The translations under genes were made by a program, and so were the position numbers. The notes beneath the pieces were generated by a model that was not told the DNA's origin, made no database searches, and was given only the letters and a program-made list of their open reading frames with translations. From NCBI RefSeq assembly GCF_002776525.5, contig NC_045444.1, positions 26,994,658 to 27,058,657 on the forward strand: 64,000 nucleotides of DNA. The letters run 5' to 3'. This document shows, in pieces, positions 1-11,350 of the stretch (position 1 is the first letter of the stretch; each line of letters opens with the position of its first letter). Source of the stretch: Piliocolobus tephrosceles (taxonomy: Eukaryota; Chordata; Mammalia; Primates; Cercopithecidae).

Positions 1-74
1 AATATTTTATTCGAACATGTTTCTTTCTCTATTGGGGGCTATTAGACCAAGTAACTACAAATTTTTAAGGAACT
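1..74 (-). repeat. Inverted partner of the 1590-2310 tandem repeat (type-1 unit edge)
   Basis: The reverse complement of these bases closely matches 1586-1660, including 'atttgtagttacttgg' and the following block ending in 'gttctaataaaatatt' (here 'gttcgaataaaatatt'). The match weakens gradually to about base 100 on this side and 1555 on the other. The copy is cut by the left edge of the window, so its full extent is unknown. The repeat family is not recognised. Confidence 0.75.
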
Positions 75-451
75 GGAGATTGTGTGTTTATATTTCCTAA
101 TGACACTTAGAACTTTCTGTTACTGTGTTTTTCAAAAATGTCTCTTATTTTAGTTACTAAATTGAACTCCTTTAGGAATTACTAAACTAGACCTACCATG
201 GTGTCTTAACCATAGTAAATATTCAATGAATATTTGACAACAAAAATACTTAAGAGTAACAGATAATTCTTAAAAAGGAAATATCATTTAATATTTTATA
301 TTTAATCAAAGACTCAAATGAATGTATCATACTACCAGAAGTCTTTTAGATACTTCTTTAAGACTTATTTGTTATTTTACATGTGCTTTTGTGTAGGTGG
401 TGCTTAAAAATGTTGGAATATACTTAAGACATTTTCTACTTAAATGTTGAA
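75..451. other. AT-rich sequence without a gene
   Basis: No coding potential is visible. Bases about 211-240 ('aatattcaatgaatattt') resemble the 3' end of a MIR or L2 element, but this is too short to call. Confidence 0.5.
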
Positions 452-643
452 AAAATTCCCCAATTATAATTTGTTAAAATGTATATTTATTCTACATATA
501 TGTTTTCTAAACAAAGATAAATTCAGCATACATTCTTTTCAAAGTATACAATTTCCCCAATTCTAATGTGTTAAAATGTATATTTATGCTATAAATACTT
601 TCTAAACAAAGATAAGTTCAGCATAAATTATTTTCAAATTATA
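452..643. repeat. 97-bp tandem duplication
   Basis: Two head-to-tail copies of about 96 bp, roughly 452-547 and 549-643, share 'gttaaaatgtatatttat', 'tttctaaacaaagataa' and 'ttcagcata' in the same order. The 'ccccaatt' anchors at 458 and 555 are 97 bp apart. The copies differ at several bases and a few indels, so the duplication is not very recent. Confidence 0.85.
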
Positions 644-950
644 ATAAGCTCCAAGAAAATAGAATCAAATTTCTAGGGTTTTATGGATTTGGTTTGATTT
701 TCTCCTCCATATCATACTTCTATCTCATCCAGCATTCAGCCCTTATCTTGATACAAAGTCAAGGGCAAGTACTCTTCTGTATGTTATAATCAGCATTCCT
801 GTGAAGATTTCATACCTCGATCAATTATATTTGAAAACATCCTAGAAAAATATCAGTGTAATTGGAAGAGCATTTCTCTATTCACTTTTGTAAAGAACTG
901 GGCAAGGCATAGCAAAGGAAATAACAGAATGAAGATATATAACCTGCAGG

Positions 951-951
<1 letters not shown>
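644..951. other. AT-rich sequence, nothing recognised
   Basis: Read on both strands, this stretch shows no repeat family and no coding signature. Confidence 0.5.

Positions 952-999
<48 letters not shown>
952..999. repeat. (AC)n microsatellite
   Basis: An uninterrupted AC dinucleotide run of about 48 bp. It leads directly into a short minisatellite built on the same CA-rich core. Confidence 0.98.
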
Positions 1000-1000
<1 letters not shown>

Positions 1001-1125
1001 GAATGATTAAATTATACACACAGCGGAATAATTAAATCATACACACACGCAGTGGAATGATCAGATCATGCACACACAGTGGAATGATTAAATCATACAC
1101 ACACACACACATATATATACACACA
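1001..1125. repeat. Minisatellite of four units, 25-44 bp each
   Basis: Four consecutive units start at 1001, 1026, 1055 and 1082. Each begins 'gaatgattaaat'-like, passes through 'catacacac', and (except the last) ends 'agcg' or 'agtg'. The last unit runs into a further (CA)n/(TA)n stretch. The array probably grew from the neighbouring CA microsatellite by slippage. Confidence 0.85.
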
Positions 1126-1585
1126 CTTATGAAAGCATCTCATTGTACCCCATAAATGTATACTATTATTATTTGTCAATTAATATAAAGGAACTGGGGT
1201 AATGAATCGGAATCCAAGAAGTGACAAGTCAGCTTCTTCCACTTATCTAAGCAACACATAGAAGGTACATAACATTGATTTATACACATACATCTTTCAA
1301 TCTGGCATCTGAAAAGTAGATGTTTTACTTTATAAATTCTACACCCCAAAGTACTTCAAAATAAAATATAGTAATATCTATTTTGATATTTCCAGATAGC
1401 ACAATTTATCTTAGCATTTTTGCGCTCCTAACTTATAGCACAGAATGTGAAAACGCGAAATTTGAATCTGGAATTTTTTAAGAGTTTAAGTCATCTTATT
1501 ATATGTTCTAACTTCAAATAAAATAACCAAGCTTTGTAATTATGTGTATGCTTCTGAGTATAAAAATAAAAATGCACACAATCTC
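1126..1585. other. AT-rich spacer between inverted repeat arms
   Basis: No gene is visible. Towards its right end the sequence begins to match the reverse complement of the window's first 100 bases. Confidence 0.5.
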
Positions 1586-1589
1586 TAGT

Positions 1590-2310
1590 ACTTAAAAATT
1601 TGTAGTTACTTGGACTAATAGGGCTCACTAGAGAAAGAAATATGTTCTAATAAAATATTCTAAAGCTCAGCTTAGAAAGTTGTTTATTCACCAAACACTT
1701 TCATTCACTGAGCGAAAACAGCTTATGATGAATCTTTTAGAAAGCATGCTTATAGTTGCTTTTAATAGCTGCATGTGTAAACCCATGTAATATGAACCAA
1801 TGGAGAAAGAAACATGTTCTAATAGGTTTTCAGTTTGCTTACAAAGGTGTTTCTCTGTGAAACTCTTCTATTCGCTGAAAGAAAAAAAAAAATTATGATG
1901 CATCTTTTCTGTTTGTTTGTTTGTAGAGCTGGGGTATCTCTATGCTTCCCAGGCTCATCTTGTATTCCAAGTCTCAAGTGATCTTCCCACTTCGGCCTCC
2001 CAAAGTGCTTGAGCCACTGCATCCGGCTTTATCATGAATCTTAAAGAAAGAAAGCATGCTTGCATTTGTTTTTATTGCTGGATTTTGCTACTTGGAATGT
2101 TAGGGTTCCATAAAGAATGAAACATGTTCTAAGAATATATTCTAAAGGTTAGCTTAGAAAGGCATTTTATTTTTTTGTCAAACACTTTCATTCACTGAAA
2201 GAAAACAGCACACGATCAATCTTTAAGAAAACATGCTTACATTTCCCCTTTATAGCTGAATAGGTAAACCCATGTACTATAAACCAATAAAGAAAAAACA
2301 TGTTCTAATT
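1590..2310. repeat. Alternating ~175-bp tandem repeat
   Basis: The anchor '(g)a(g)aaagaaacatgttct' occurs at 1631, 1803, 2113 and 2289. Spacings are 172, 310 and 176 bp; the 310 falls to about 175 once the inserted Alu fragment and its duplication are removed. Units share 'aaacactttcattcactga', 'agaaagcatgctt' and similar blocks. The flanks alternate: units 1 and 3 are preceded by 'tacttgga..tagggtt/ctc', units 2 and 4 by 'aaacccatgta.tat.aacca'. This suggests a two-unit array that was itself duplicated. No known satellite or transposon family is recognised. Confidence 0.8.
1907..2028 (-). mobile_element. Alu monomer-type fragment (FLAM/FRAM-like)
   Basis: Antisense Alu text such as 'cttcggcctcccaaagtg' and 'gagccactgcatccggc' follows a (GTTT)n tail, giving a single-arm element of about 120 bp. 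It is bounded by a 14-bp duplication, 'ttatgatgcatctt' at 1893-1906 and 'ttatcatgaatctt' at 2029-2042, with two mismatches. It was inserted into the second unit of the tandem repeat, so the repeat array is older than this insertion. Confidence 0.85.
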
Positions 2311-3098
2311 TAAAAAATATATACTACTTAGCCCTCTTATTAATTTTAACAAGTTTAAATAATCATTTTAAGTTGATGAATATAAAACAACTGATTCTTA
2401 TTTTTCTAATCTTATTTCCTTGTGTTTTTCACACGGCTGCAACAAATCTATCCTACAGATGTATCTCAAAATTACATATTATTTGGTCATTTTGATGGTC
2501 CTTAGTTTTCCAAGACAAACATACGGAAATAATCTTTCAATATTAAAAGTGCAAGAGGTTACTTGTGTTTATCAACATCTGGATCTTCCCTTTTGGACAA
2601 CTGGTGGGAGGTACATAATTTACACAAAAACACAACTCATGCCTGTGATCTGAAATCTTTAGTTATGTCATTAAACTAAACGCAATAGCTAAGCTTTCAT
2701 GTATAAATGTTAACCAATTTCTTCTGGAGTTCCCTTCAATTTAAAGAATTAAATAAATCTATTGTTTTTTGTATTCCTCAAAATAGTTTGAATGTTCAGT
2801 CTATCTCAAAATGATATTACCTAATTGGGAACTAGCCATTAATTTCAGATATTGCATTTCCAATTTGCATTTTCATTCAATATTTCATTAACCAAAAAGG
2901 TAAAAACTCTCTTATTTAACCCATCCTCAGTTTTTAGCCTTTTATCTCAAAATCTTCCATATTAGAGTTTCTTTCAGAAAATCATGACAAATTTGGCCAT
3001 TCTTAAGTAAAGGAGATTCAAGATGAAGAACAAAAGCTTTACTTTTTTCTCAAATGTCTTAATTTTTTTTGTTGACCATCAATGTAGAAAACAGTGAA
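2311..3098. other. AT-rich unique sequence
   Basis: No repeat family or gene is recognised. The 77-codon ATG frame at 2420-2653 has no motif and sits in sequence with no other sign of selection, so it is treated as chance. Confidence 0.5.
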
Positions 3099-3354
3099 TC
3101 CTCACTATGGCTGAAGGAATGGATACTAGTTCACCAGGTGAAAATGCTGGGTCAACACTGGGTCGGTCTTCTCAATCTCTGTCAAAAATTTAGTTAGACT
3201 CGACCTTTGATATCCCATTACAACACACATTCAGTTGATTCACCTTTTAACTCTCTCAAAAGTACTGCATCTTGAAGATGACAAGGGAAGGACAGAACTG
3301 ATGAGTTCTAAAGGTGACAGTAGAGATGGTTGGCTTTTTTTTGTTGATAAGTGA
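3099..3354 (+). pseudogene. Possible decayed coding fragment
   Basis: This short, locally GC-richer patch reads like protein in pieces. An ATG at 3107 opens 28 codons rich in Ser, Gly and Glu (beginning MAEGMDTSSP) before a TAG at 3191. A run of 27 codons from 3271 to 3351, in a different frame, contains the charged stretch EDDKGRTELMSSKGDSRDGW. The pieces would need frameshifts to join. It could be a fragment of a processed pseudogene, an old exon, or chance. I cannot name a parent gene. Confidence 0.22.
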
Positions 3355-3791
3355 TTATGGACTTGCCTGAACCTTCATAAAACGTCCAGCTACTAAATGT
3401 AGTGGGCAACAGAGCTAAAAACTATTGCTGCTTCTCTTAGCCTTTGATAAAATATATAACAGAAGGCTACTACTGAGGAAGACTTTAAATTTCATATAGT
3501 ACAACTTCCTTATTTATAGTTAACATTAAGTGAGCTTCACAAAATTACACAGCTTGTTAGTAGCAAACATAAGAATAAACAGTATGTGCCTGGTTATATA
3601 TTTTTTTCATTATGTCTTCTCTCCATTGTATACTTTAAATACAATAATTTGTATATACATTAAAAATAAGAATTTATATTAGACACAGAAAATTCCCGTA
3701 ATAAGAAGCCACACTTGAAATAGTCAGATTTCCTACTTTAAATGGATAACAAAGCGTTATAATTTTTGAAATCTATTTTGGTTTAGACATT
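3355..3791. other. AT-rich unique sequence
   Basis: Nothing recognised on either strand. Confidence 0.5.
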
Positions 3792-3798
3792 TGAAATG

Positions 3799-4069
3799 CT
3801 TTTTTTTTTTTTTTTTTTTTTTTTGGGAGGGAGTCTTGTGGCTCACTGCAAGCTCCGCCTCCCAGGTTCACGCCATTCTCCTGCCTCAGCCTCCTGAATA
3901 GCTAGGACTACAGGCATCTGCCACCATGCCCAGCTAATTTTTTATATTTTCAGTAGATATGGGGTTTCACTGTATTAGCCAGGATGGTCTTGATCTCCTG
4001 ACCTCGTGATCCACCTGCCTTGGCCTCCCAAAGTGCTAGGATTACAGGCGTGAGCCACCGCACCCAACC
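3799..4069 (-). mobile_element. AluY-type element, minus strand, internal deletion
   Basis: A T-run at 3800-3823 (the complement of the poly-A tail) is followed by antisense Alu. About 45 bp is missing: the text jumps from 'gggagtcttg' to 'tggctcactgcaag'. It retains the AluY-like 'caagctccgcctccc' and 'gacctcgtgatcc'. Short flanking duplications 'tgaaatg' lie at 3792-3798 and 4070-4076. Confidence 0.95.
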
Positions 4070-4076
4070 TGAAATG

Positions 4077-5916
4077 AATTCTTTAACCATCAATGCCTAT
4101 TTACAAGGTTCATTAAATATAAATATGAAATGATTAGAAAATGCAAGACCATATTTAGCAAAGTAAAAGAACTCTTGTCAAAACAGAGCATCATAAAACA
4201 AAATAACAAAATTTTAGTAACAACCCTAGAAAAATTTTGTGCCAACACATGTATAAAAGCTTCACTACAATACAGCTGATCTAAAAGTGTATACCTCACC
4301 ATGCCATTAAATATTGATTTTTTAATCTATTTTTAGATTTTTCAATTTGCTACTAAATTATTAGCACTTCAAATTTTTTAAAATTCAGGTTTTTGTAACT
4401 GGTAAAATGTAAGATTAAGATGATTACTTTAGGATATTTAATGTAATATAAAATTAAGTGGAGAAGTCAGTTAATCAAAGTATGAATTGTGGAATGTCTC
4501 AAGCTACTTATCAAGGTCTCCTGTTTATAGCGTGCATATCTGGGAATAATTTGTGAATGTCTGAGATGTGGGAATTTATATGTGGTTTTGGAGATGAGGC
4601 TTTCCTGGAAGTGTAGTATAATATTTGCAAGGAGAAAAAAAACAAGACTGCAAAGCACTGAAAACTGAACTGCAGAAGAGGAGGATGCATAAAGAGGGTA
4701 AACATTTATCAAATATTTTATACTAAAGAGGGGAAAAGTTCGTTGTTGATGGAGAAGTTCCTTGGCTTTCATACTACACATCCATCACATCAGGATAGAA
4801 AATATCACAGATAAATATTGTATTGTATAATACAGTATTCTGAATACAAATAAGGAAGAGATTCTAAATGTCAATGCATAATGGATACCTCACATGTGGC
4901 TTTTATTCTAATTTGTTTTGCTGATTTTATGCTTGGGAATGATACCCAGGCTGTTAGTTACTGAAATGATAATGCTCTATCACAGTTGTGATTTCTTATA
5001 AAAATTTAATTTAGACCTACAAGCTTTAAACTATAAAACCATAGATATCAATTTAGAAAGCTATTATGTAAGAATAGGTGAATCTTACTGACAATAAGTT
5101 TGACTGAGATACATTTAATTATTTAGCACACAGGTGCATGGTATTAATAATATTGCTACTTAGAGGAAAGTTTTTTTTTTCTCTAAAGCTTACAAAATTA
5201 CATATTTCAGCTATAGTTAATTCATATTAATCTGCTGGAAATGAAATTATTTTTCTTCAAGTAATATAGGGAAACATTATGCTGATCTTAAAGAAGATTG
5301 ACACAAAGTGCTTGATAATGTAAATAGAATTATGTTGCCAATTTACCCTTGCAGAATCTAATAATATCAAGTAGTATCATTTAGGAAACATAAACTAAAA
5401 TAAACATCAAGACCAAGCCCCACAACTTACCAAAATAAAATCAATTAAAAAAAATTTAAATAGGAACAAAGGTTATTTAAAATATATTTAAGATCTTACT
5501 TAAAATGGTTTTAATTTTATATTAAATTCATTTCCTTAAAGTTTTCTAATCAAAATAGTGAGAAAATTTGCTCTGAAAACCTACCACCTAATTTTCAAAC
5601 ATTTACATCAAGAGATAGGTAACATAGGTGAAATAATTTTTAAGAGTATGACTGAAATTCAAGATTTATATTGTCTTCACGAAGTTGAGAATTCATTTTG
5701 TCAGTTTGAGAAACAATGAATTCAAGGGCACAAAAAATATCAATGTAGAAGCCAATGTCAGAGTTACATTTAATTTTGTCTCAGTTTTTAAGCCCTCCCA
5801 CGAATCATACAAGATTCATGCTTTGTTTTCATTCAATTTACTAAATATTAGATTTCCATTACCATTATTATCATCATGATCAGTTTTCACAACTCCAAGA
5901 CAGAGTATAAGCAATC
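4077..5916. other. AT-rich unique sequence
   Basis: No repeat family is recognised. A 104-codon minus-strand frame at 4467-4781 has no motif, homopolymer-driven composition and no neighbouring gene structure, so it is not called as a gene. Confidence 0.5.
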
Positions 5917-7229
5917 TGCAATCTGTTTTTATTTTTATTTTCAAAATATTTGTATATATTCATGGGATACAAGTGCAATTTTTCTATATTGATATATTGC
6001 ACCGTGGTGAAGTCAGGGCATTCAGTGAAACAATGCACATTGTACGCACCGAGCAAGCTCACATTGATTTACCCCTCCAAGTCACCATTGTCCATCATTC
6101 CATACCCTGCTTCCATGTACACACATTATTTAGCTCCCACTTAAAAAAGAATATGCAGTATTTGACTTGCTGTATTTGAGTTATTTCACTTAAGACAATG
6201 TCCTTCAGTTCCATTCATGTTGCTGCAAAAGACATGATTTCTTTCATTTTTTATGGCTGAAGAGTATTCCATTATGTACATATGCCACATTTTCTTTGTC
6301 CAATCTTCCATTGATAGACATTGAGCTTGATTCCCTATTTTTGCTATTGTGAATGGTGCTGCAATAAACATATGAGTGCAGGTATCTTTTTTATTATTAA
6401 TTTAATTATTTATTTTCCTTTGGATAGATAATCAGTAGTGGGACTGCTGCGCCTCTGGTAGTTCTATTTATTTGAGAAATCTCCAAACTGTTTTGCATAG
6501 AGGTCATACTAATTTACATTCCCACCAACAGTATGTAAGATGTCCCTTTTTTCTGCATGTCTTCCAACATCTGTTTAATTTTTTGTCTTTTTAATAATAC
6601 TAATTCTGATTGGTATAGGATGATATCTCATTGTGGTTTTAGTTCACATTTCCCTGATGATTAATGATGTTCAATGTTTTTTCAAAGACTTGCTGGCTAT
6701 TTGTTTGTCTTCTTTGAGAAATGTTTATTCATGTCAGCCTATGTTTTAATGGGATATTTTGGGTTGCTTTTGTTGAGTTGTTTGTGTTTTTGTAAATCCT
6801 GGATATGAGTCCCCTGTTGAATGTATACTTTGCAAATATTTTCTCTCATTCTGTAAGTTGTTGTTTCACTCTGTTGATTATTTCTTTTGCTGTGCAGAAT
6901 CTTTTTTGCTTAAATCCCATTTGTCTATTTTTTGTTTTTGTTTCCTGTGCTTTTGAAGTCTTATTCATGAATTCTTTGCCTAGACCAGTGTCTAGAAGAG
7001 TATTCCCCAGGTTTTTTTCTAGTATGCTTATGGTTTCAGGTCTCACATTCAAGTCTTTAATCCATCTTGAATTGATTTTTACATATGATGAAATATATGG
7101 ATCCAGTTTCATTCTTCTGCACACAGCAGTCCATTTGTCCCAGCACCATTTATTGAAAATTGTGTCCTTTCCTCAGTATATAGTATTGCCAAGTTTAGCA
7201 AAAAACAGTTGCCTTTGATTATGTGACCT

Positions 7230-7291
7230 GACCTCCCCTCCCCTCCCGACCCCTTCCCTCCCCTCCCCTCTCCTCTTCTTTCCTTTCCTTT
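7230..7291. repeat. Pyrimidine-rich tract, degenerate Alu tail
   Basis: A run of (CCCTC)n and (CTTTC)n repeats directly precedes an antisense Alu. It is best read as a diverged and expanded poly-A tail seen from the opposite strand. All runs are C/T on the plus strand. Confidence 0.8.
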
Positions 7292-7494
7292 GCTGATGGA
7301 GTTTCGCTCTCTCATGGCCCAGGCTGGAATGTAGTGCTGTTATCTCGGCTCACTGCAAACTGTGCCTTCTGGGTTCAAGAGATTCTCCTACCTCAGCCTC
7401 CTGAGTAGCTGGGATTACAGGCGCATACTATCACTCCCAGTAATTTTTCTATTTTTAGTAGAGATAGGTTTTCACCATGTTCGTGTTGGCCAGA
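7292..7494 (-). mobile_element. Partial Alu inserted in the L1
   Basis: Antisense Alu from 'ggagtttcgctctctcatgg' to 'caccatgttcgtgttggcca'. The last part of the antisense element (the Alu 5' end, about 80 bp) is absent. L1 text follows directly, starting with a 32-bp tandem repeat. Confidence 0.9.
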
Positions 7495-7558
7495 ACTGAG
7501 TTCTCTATTCTATTCCATTGATCTGCACTGAGTTCTCTATTCTATTTGATTGATATGT
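7495..7558. repeat. 32-bp tandem duplication in L1 ORF2
   Basis: 'actgagttctctattctatt' begins at 7495 and again at 7527. The two 32-bp copies lie immediately beside the partial Alu, so the duplication may have formed with that insertion or with its truncation. Confidence 0.85.
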
Positions 7559-10439
7559 GTGTCTATTTTTATACCAGTAACATGTTCTTTCAGTTACTAT
7601 GGAATTTTAGTATCATTTGAAGTCAGATAATGTGATGCTTCTAGCTTTGTTCATTTTGTTTAAGGTTGTTTGACTATTTGGGCTTCTTATTAGTTCCAAA
7701 TGTATTTTAGAATTATTTTTTCTAAATCTGTGGAAAATGACATTGGTATTTTCATAAAGATTATATTGAACTTGTAGATTGCTTTGAGCAATATGGTTAT
7801 TTTAACAGTATTAATTCTTCCAATCCATGACCATGGGATGTTATTCCACTTCTTCATGTCATTTATTCTTTCTTTCATCAGTGTTTTGTGGTTGTCTTTG
7901 TAGAGATCTTTTATATCCTTGGTTACACATATATTACAAGGTATTATTTTTAATATTGTAAATGAGATTGCCTTCTTGATTTGATCCTTGGCTAGATCAT
8001 TATTAGTGTACAGAACTGTTTCTGATTTCTATACATTGATTTTTGTATCCTCAAATCTTACTGTATTCACTTGTCAAATCTAAGATTTTTTTTGGTTGAG
8101 TCTTTAGGTTCTTCTAGATATAAGATCACACCATAAGTGAACAGAGATAATTTGACTTTCCCTTCTCCAATTTTGATATTTTTATTTTTATTTTTTCTCA
8201 CCCGACTGCTCTGGTGAGAACTTCAAGTACAAACTTGCACAAGAATGATAAAAGTGGGCATTCTGGTCATGTTTCAATTCTGAGAGGGAATGCTTTCACC
8301 TTTTCCCCACTTAGTATGATGTTGGCTGTGGGTTTGTCATATATGGCCTTTTTATTGAGTTATGTTTCTTCTAAGCCTAGTTTGAAGATTTTTATTATGA
8401 AAGGATACTGAATTTTATCACATGTGTTTTCTGCATCTATTGAGATGTTTTTTTCATATGATTTTGAACAGATCAACATGTTTCTGCTCATGATGTATCA
8501 AATTTATGGATTTATATACATTGAATCATCCATGCATTTCTAAGATATATCCCACCTGAGCATGGTACATTATCCTTTTATTGTGTTATTGGATTCAAGT
8601 TACTAGTACTTTGTTGAGGACTTTTGTGCCTATGTTCACCAGAGATATCAGTCTATGATTTTCTTATTTTGTTACATCATTTTTTGGCTTTCACATCAGG
8701 GTGATACTTGCTTCATAAAATGAGTTAGGGAGAATTCCTCCTTGATTTTTTGGAATGGTTTCAGGATTACTGGTATTAGTCTATTTTTGTATGTTTGGTA
8801 GAATTTGACTGTGCATCCGTCTGGTCCTGGCGTTTCTTAGGGGTTAAGGGGAGGATACTTTTTTATTATTTATTCAATCCCACTACTCATTATTGATCTG
8901 TTCAGGGGTTCTTCTTGGTTCAATCTCAGGAGACTGCAGTTTTCCAGGAATTTATCTCTTCTATGTTTTCTAGTTTGTAAGCATATAGATGTTCATAGTA
9001 GTCTTTCATGATATTTTTAATTTCTATGGTATCGGTTGTAATGTCTCCTTTTCTTTGCTCTTTATTTACGTCTTCTCTCATTTTGGTTAGTCTAGCTAGT
9101 GGTTTATTATTTTTGCTTATCTTTTCAAAGTACTACCTTCTTGTTTTGTTGATCCTTTGTATTTTGGGGGCATCTCTCTTTAATTCTTCTCTGACGTTTG
9201 TCACTTATTTTCCTTAGCTAACTTTGGGTTTGGTTTGTTCTTGTTTTTCTAGTTAATTGAGGTGCAATATTAGCTTGCTACTTTGTGATTTTTCTACTTT
9301 ATTGAAGTATGCATTTAATGCTATAAACTTAGCACCAGGTTGTAGTATGTTGTGTTTTCATTTTCATTTGTTCCAAATTTTTTTTAAATTTCTGTCTTAA
9401 TTTCTTAGTTGATCCAGTTATTCAAGAGCATGCTGTTTAATTTCCATGTATTTGTGTAGTTTCTAAGTTTTCACTTAGTAATGGCATCTAGCTTTATTCC
9501 ACTGTGGTCTGAGAAGATACTTGATATGATTTCAATTTTTAGAATTTTTTTTAAAAAATTGTGGCCTAAACTCTTGTCTATTTTGGAGAATGTTCCACGC
9601 GCTAATGAAAACAACAAATACTCTATAGTTGATGCAGAGACTGTTCTGTAAATGTTTGTTAAATCCATTCGATCTAAAGTTCAATTTAAATCCAGTGTTT
9701 ATGTTAAATTTCTATCTCAATGATCTGTCTAGTGCTATGAGAAGGGTGTTGGAGTCCCCAACTATTATTGTATTGCTATCTATCTCTTTTTTGAAGTCTA
9801 GTATTATTTGTTTTGTGAATCTGGGTGTGTATATATTTAGAGTTGTTGTATCCTTTTGACGAACTGAGCCCTTAATGATTACATAATCATCTTTTTTTTT
9901 TTTTTTAACTGTGTTTGATTTTAAAAGTCTGTTTTAGCTGACATAACTATTGCTACTCCTGTTTGCTTTTGGTTTCCATTTGTGTGGAAGATCTTTTTCT
10001 TTATGTCCAGTCTATATGTGTCTTTATGGGTATCTTTCAAGCAAAGCATTAAACCATGGAGACACAAGGTTAATATTGATATATGAGGCTTTGTTACTGT
10101 CATATTATTGTTTTCAAGGTATTTTATCACTTCTTTGTTTCCTTCTTTTTCTCTCTGTTTTATTTTGGTCTTTATGGTTTGATGAGATTCTGTCATGTTT
10201 CCATTTGATTAATTTTCCTTCCTCTTTTGTGAGATTGTTTTATAAAACCTGTGAGTTTTATATTTTCACATGTTTTTGTGATGGTGAATTTTGACCTTTC
10301 ATTTCTACGTTTAAGACCCTTTTAAACATTTCCTGTAGGTTCAGTCTAGTGGTTACAAATTCTGGTCAGTATTTACTTGTATGAGAAATACTTTATTTCT
10401 TCTTCATTTTTGCAGCTTCATGTAGGATATGTTTTTAGA

Positions 10440-11350
10440 GAAATATACAGAAAAACACTGTATTTCCTTTAGTATTTTTCTTTCAGCACTTTCAATATAC
10501 CACCCCATTGTCTAATCACCTGTAAGGTTTCTCCTGAAAAGTTTACTGTTAGTCTAATGGGATTTCTTGTATAAGTGATTAGATAGTTTTCTCTTGCTAA
10601 TTTTAATATTACTTCTTTCACTTTAACTTTTGACATTCTGACTATAATATGCTTTGGTGAAGTCATTTTTGCAATGTCTTTGCCTGGCGGTCACCAGGTC
10701 TCCTATAACTGAATGTCTAAATCTCTTGCTAGAGGTAGGAAGATATTATTGATTATTCCCTTAAATAGCTTTTCTAAACTTTTTAATCTCTCTTGCCCCA
10801 GGGAATACCAGTAATTCCTAGTGTCACATAAAGTAATACCAGTCACTTTATGTGGTTTCTGATGTCTTGAAGGCTTCATTCATTCTATTTTATCATTTTT
10901 TCCTTATTTTTATCTGACCAGATTATTTCAAAAGACCCATCTTCAAGTTATGAAATTTTGTTTTCTGCTTGATCTAGTCCATCATTGAAGCTTTCAAATG
11001 TATTTTGCAATTCCTTCAATGATATTTTAGTCCCCAAATTTTTAAAGCTTTCTTATCTCCTTGGTAAACTTCTCATCCATATCCTGAATTGATTTTCTGA
11101 TTTCTTTGTATTAGTTTTCAGATTTTTCTTATATCACATTGAGCATCTTTAAAGATGAATATTTTGACTTCTTGATATGGTGTTTCAATAAATTATTTTT
11201 TATTGGAATCAGTTGCTGGACCATTGTTGTGGTCCTTTGGTGATGCCATACTTCCCTGCTTTTACACATTTCCTGTGTCCTTCTGTTGGCATCTGCACGT
11301 CTGGTGTAGCAGTCATTTGTTCCTATTTTTTGATATTGCTTTGTAGGAGA
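10440..11350 (-). pseudogene. L1 ORF1 remnant
   Basis: The minus strand reads as a decayed L1 ORF1, the RNA-binding chaperone of the L1 particle. The clearest piece is the 65-codon segment 10469-10666, with HIIVRMSKV, NPIRLTVNFSGETLQ and a terminal LKEKY. These align with HIIARFTKV, KPIRLTADLSAETLQ and LKEKN in the intact ORF1 at 62696-63712. This region covers the end of the RRM domain and the C-terminal domain. Upstream parts are too broken to bound exactly. Confidence 0.8.

Larger units (their letters stand above)
6180..10110 (-). pseudogene. L1 ORF2 remnant (endonuclease/reverse transcriptase)
   Basis: ORF2 of an intact L1 encodes the endonuclease and reverse transcriptase that copy L1 RNA into DNA at nicked targets. 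The minus strand here reads as a decayed ORF2. The N-terminal endonuclease part is visible in the 9921-10196 frame as ISILTLCLHGLM, later KDTYRLDIKKKIFHTNGNQK. Compared with the intact N-terminus at 63776, a block in between is missing. Downstream pieces include the open segments at 7690-7878 and 9471-9668. The element cannot encode a functional protein. Confidence 0.85.

Noticed and set aside
2420..2653. 77-codon plus-strand frame with a hydrophobic start
   Set aside because: It superficially resembles a signal peptide, but there is no partner exon, domain or conservation evidence.
4467..4781. 104-codon minus-strand open frame
   Set aside because: No motif, no homology I recognise, AT-rich composition and no exon-like boundaries. 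A frame of this length is expected by chance in 64 kb.
6805..7218. 137-codon plus-strand open frame
   Set aside because: It is the complement of L1 ORF2; the real, decayed frame is on the other strand.
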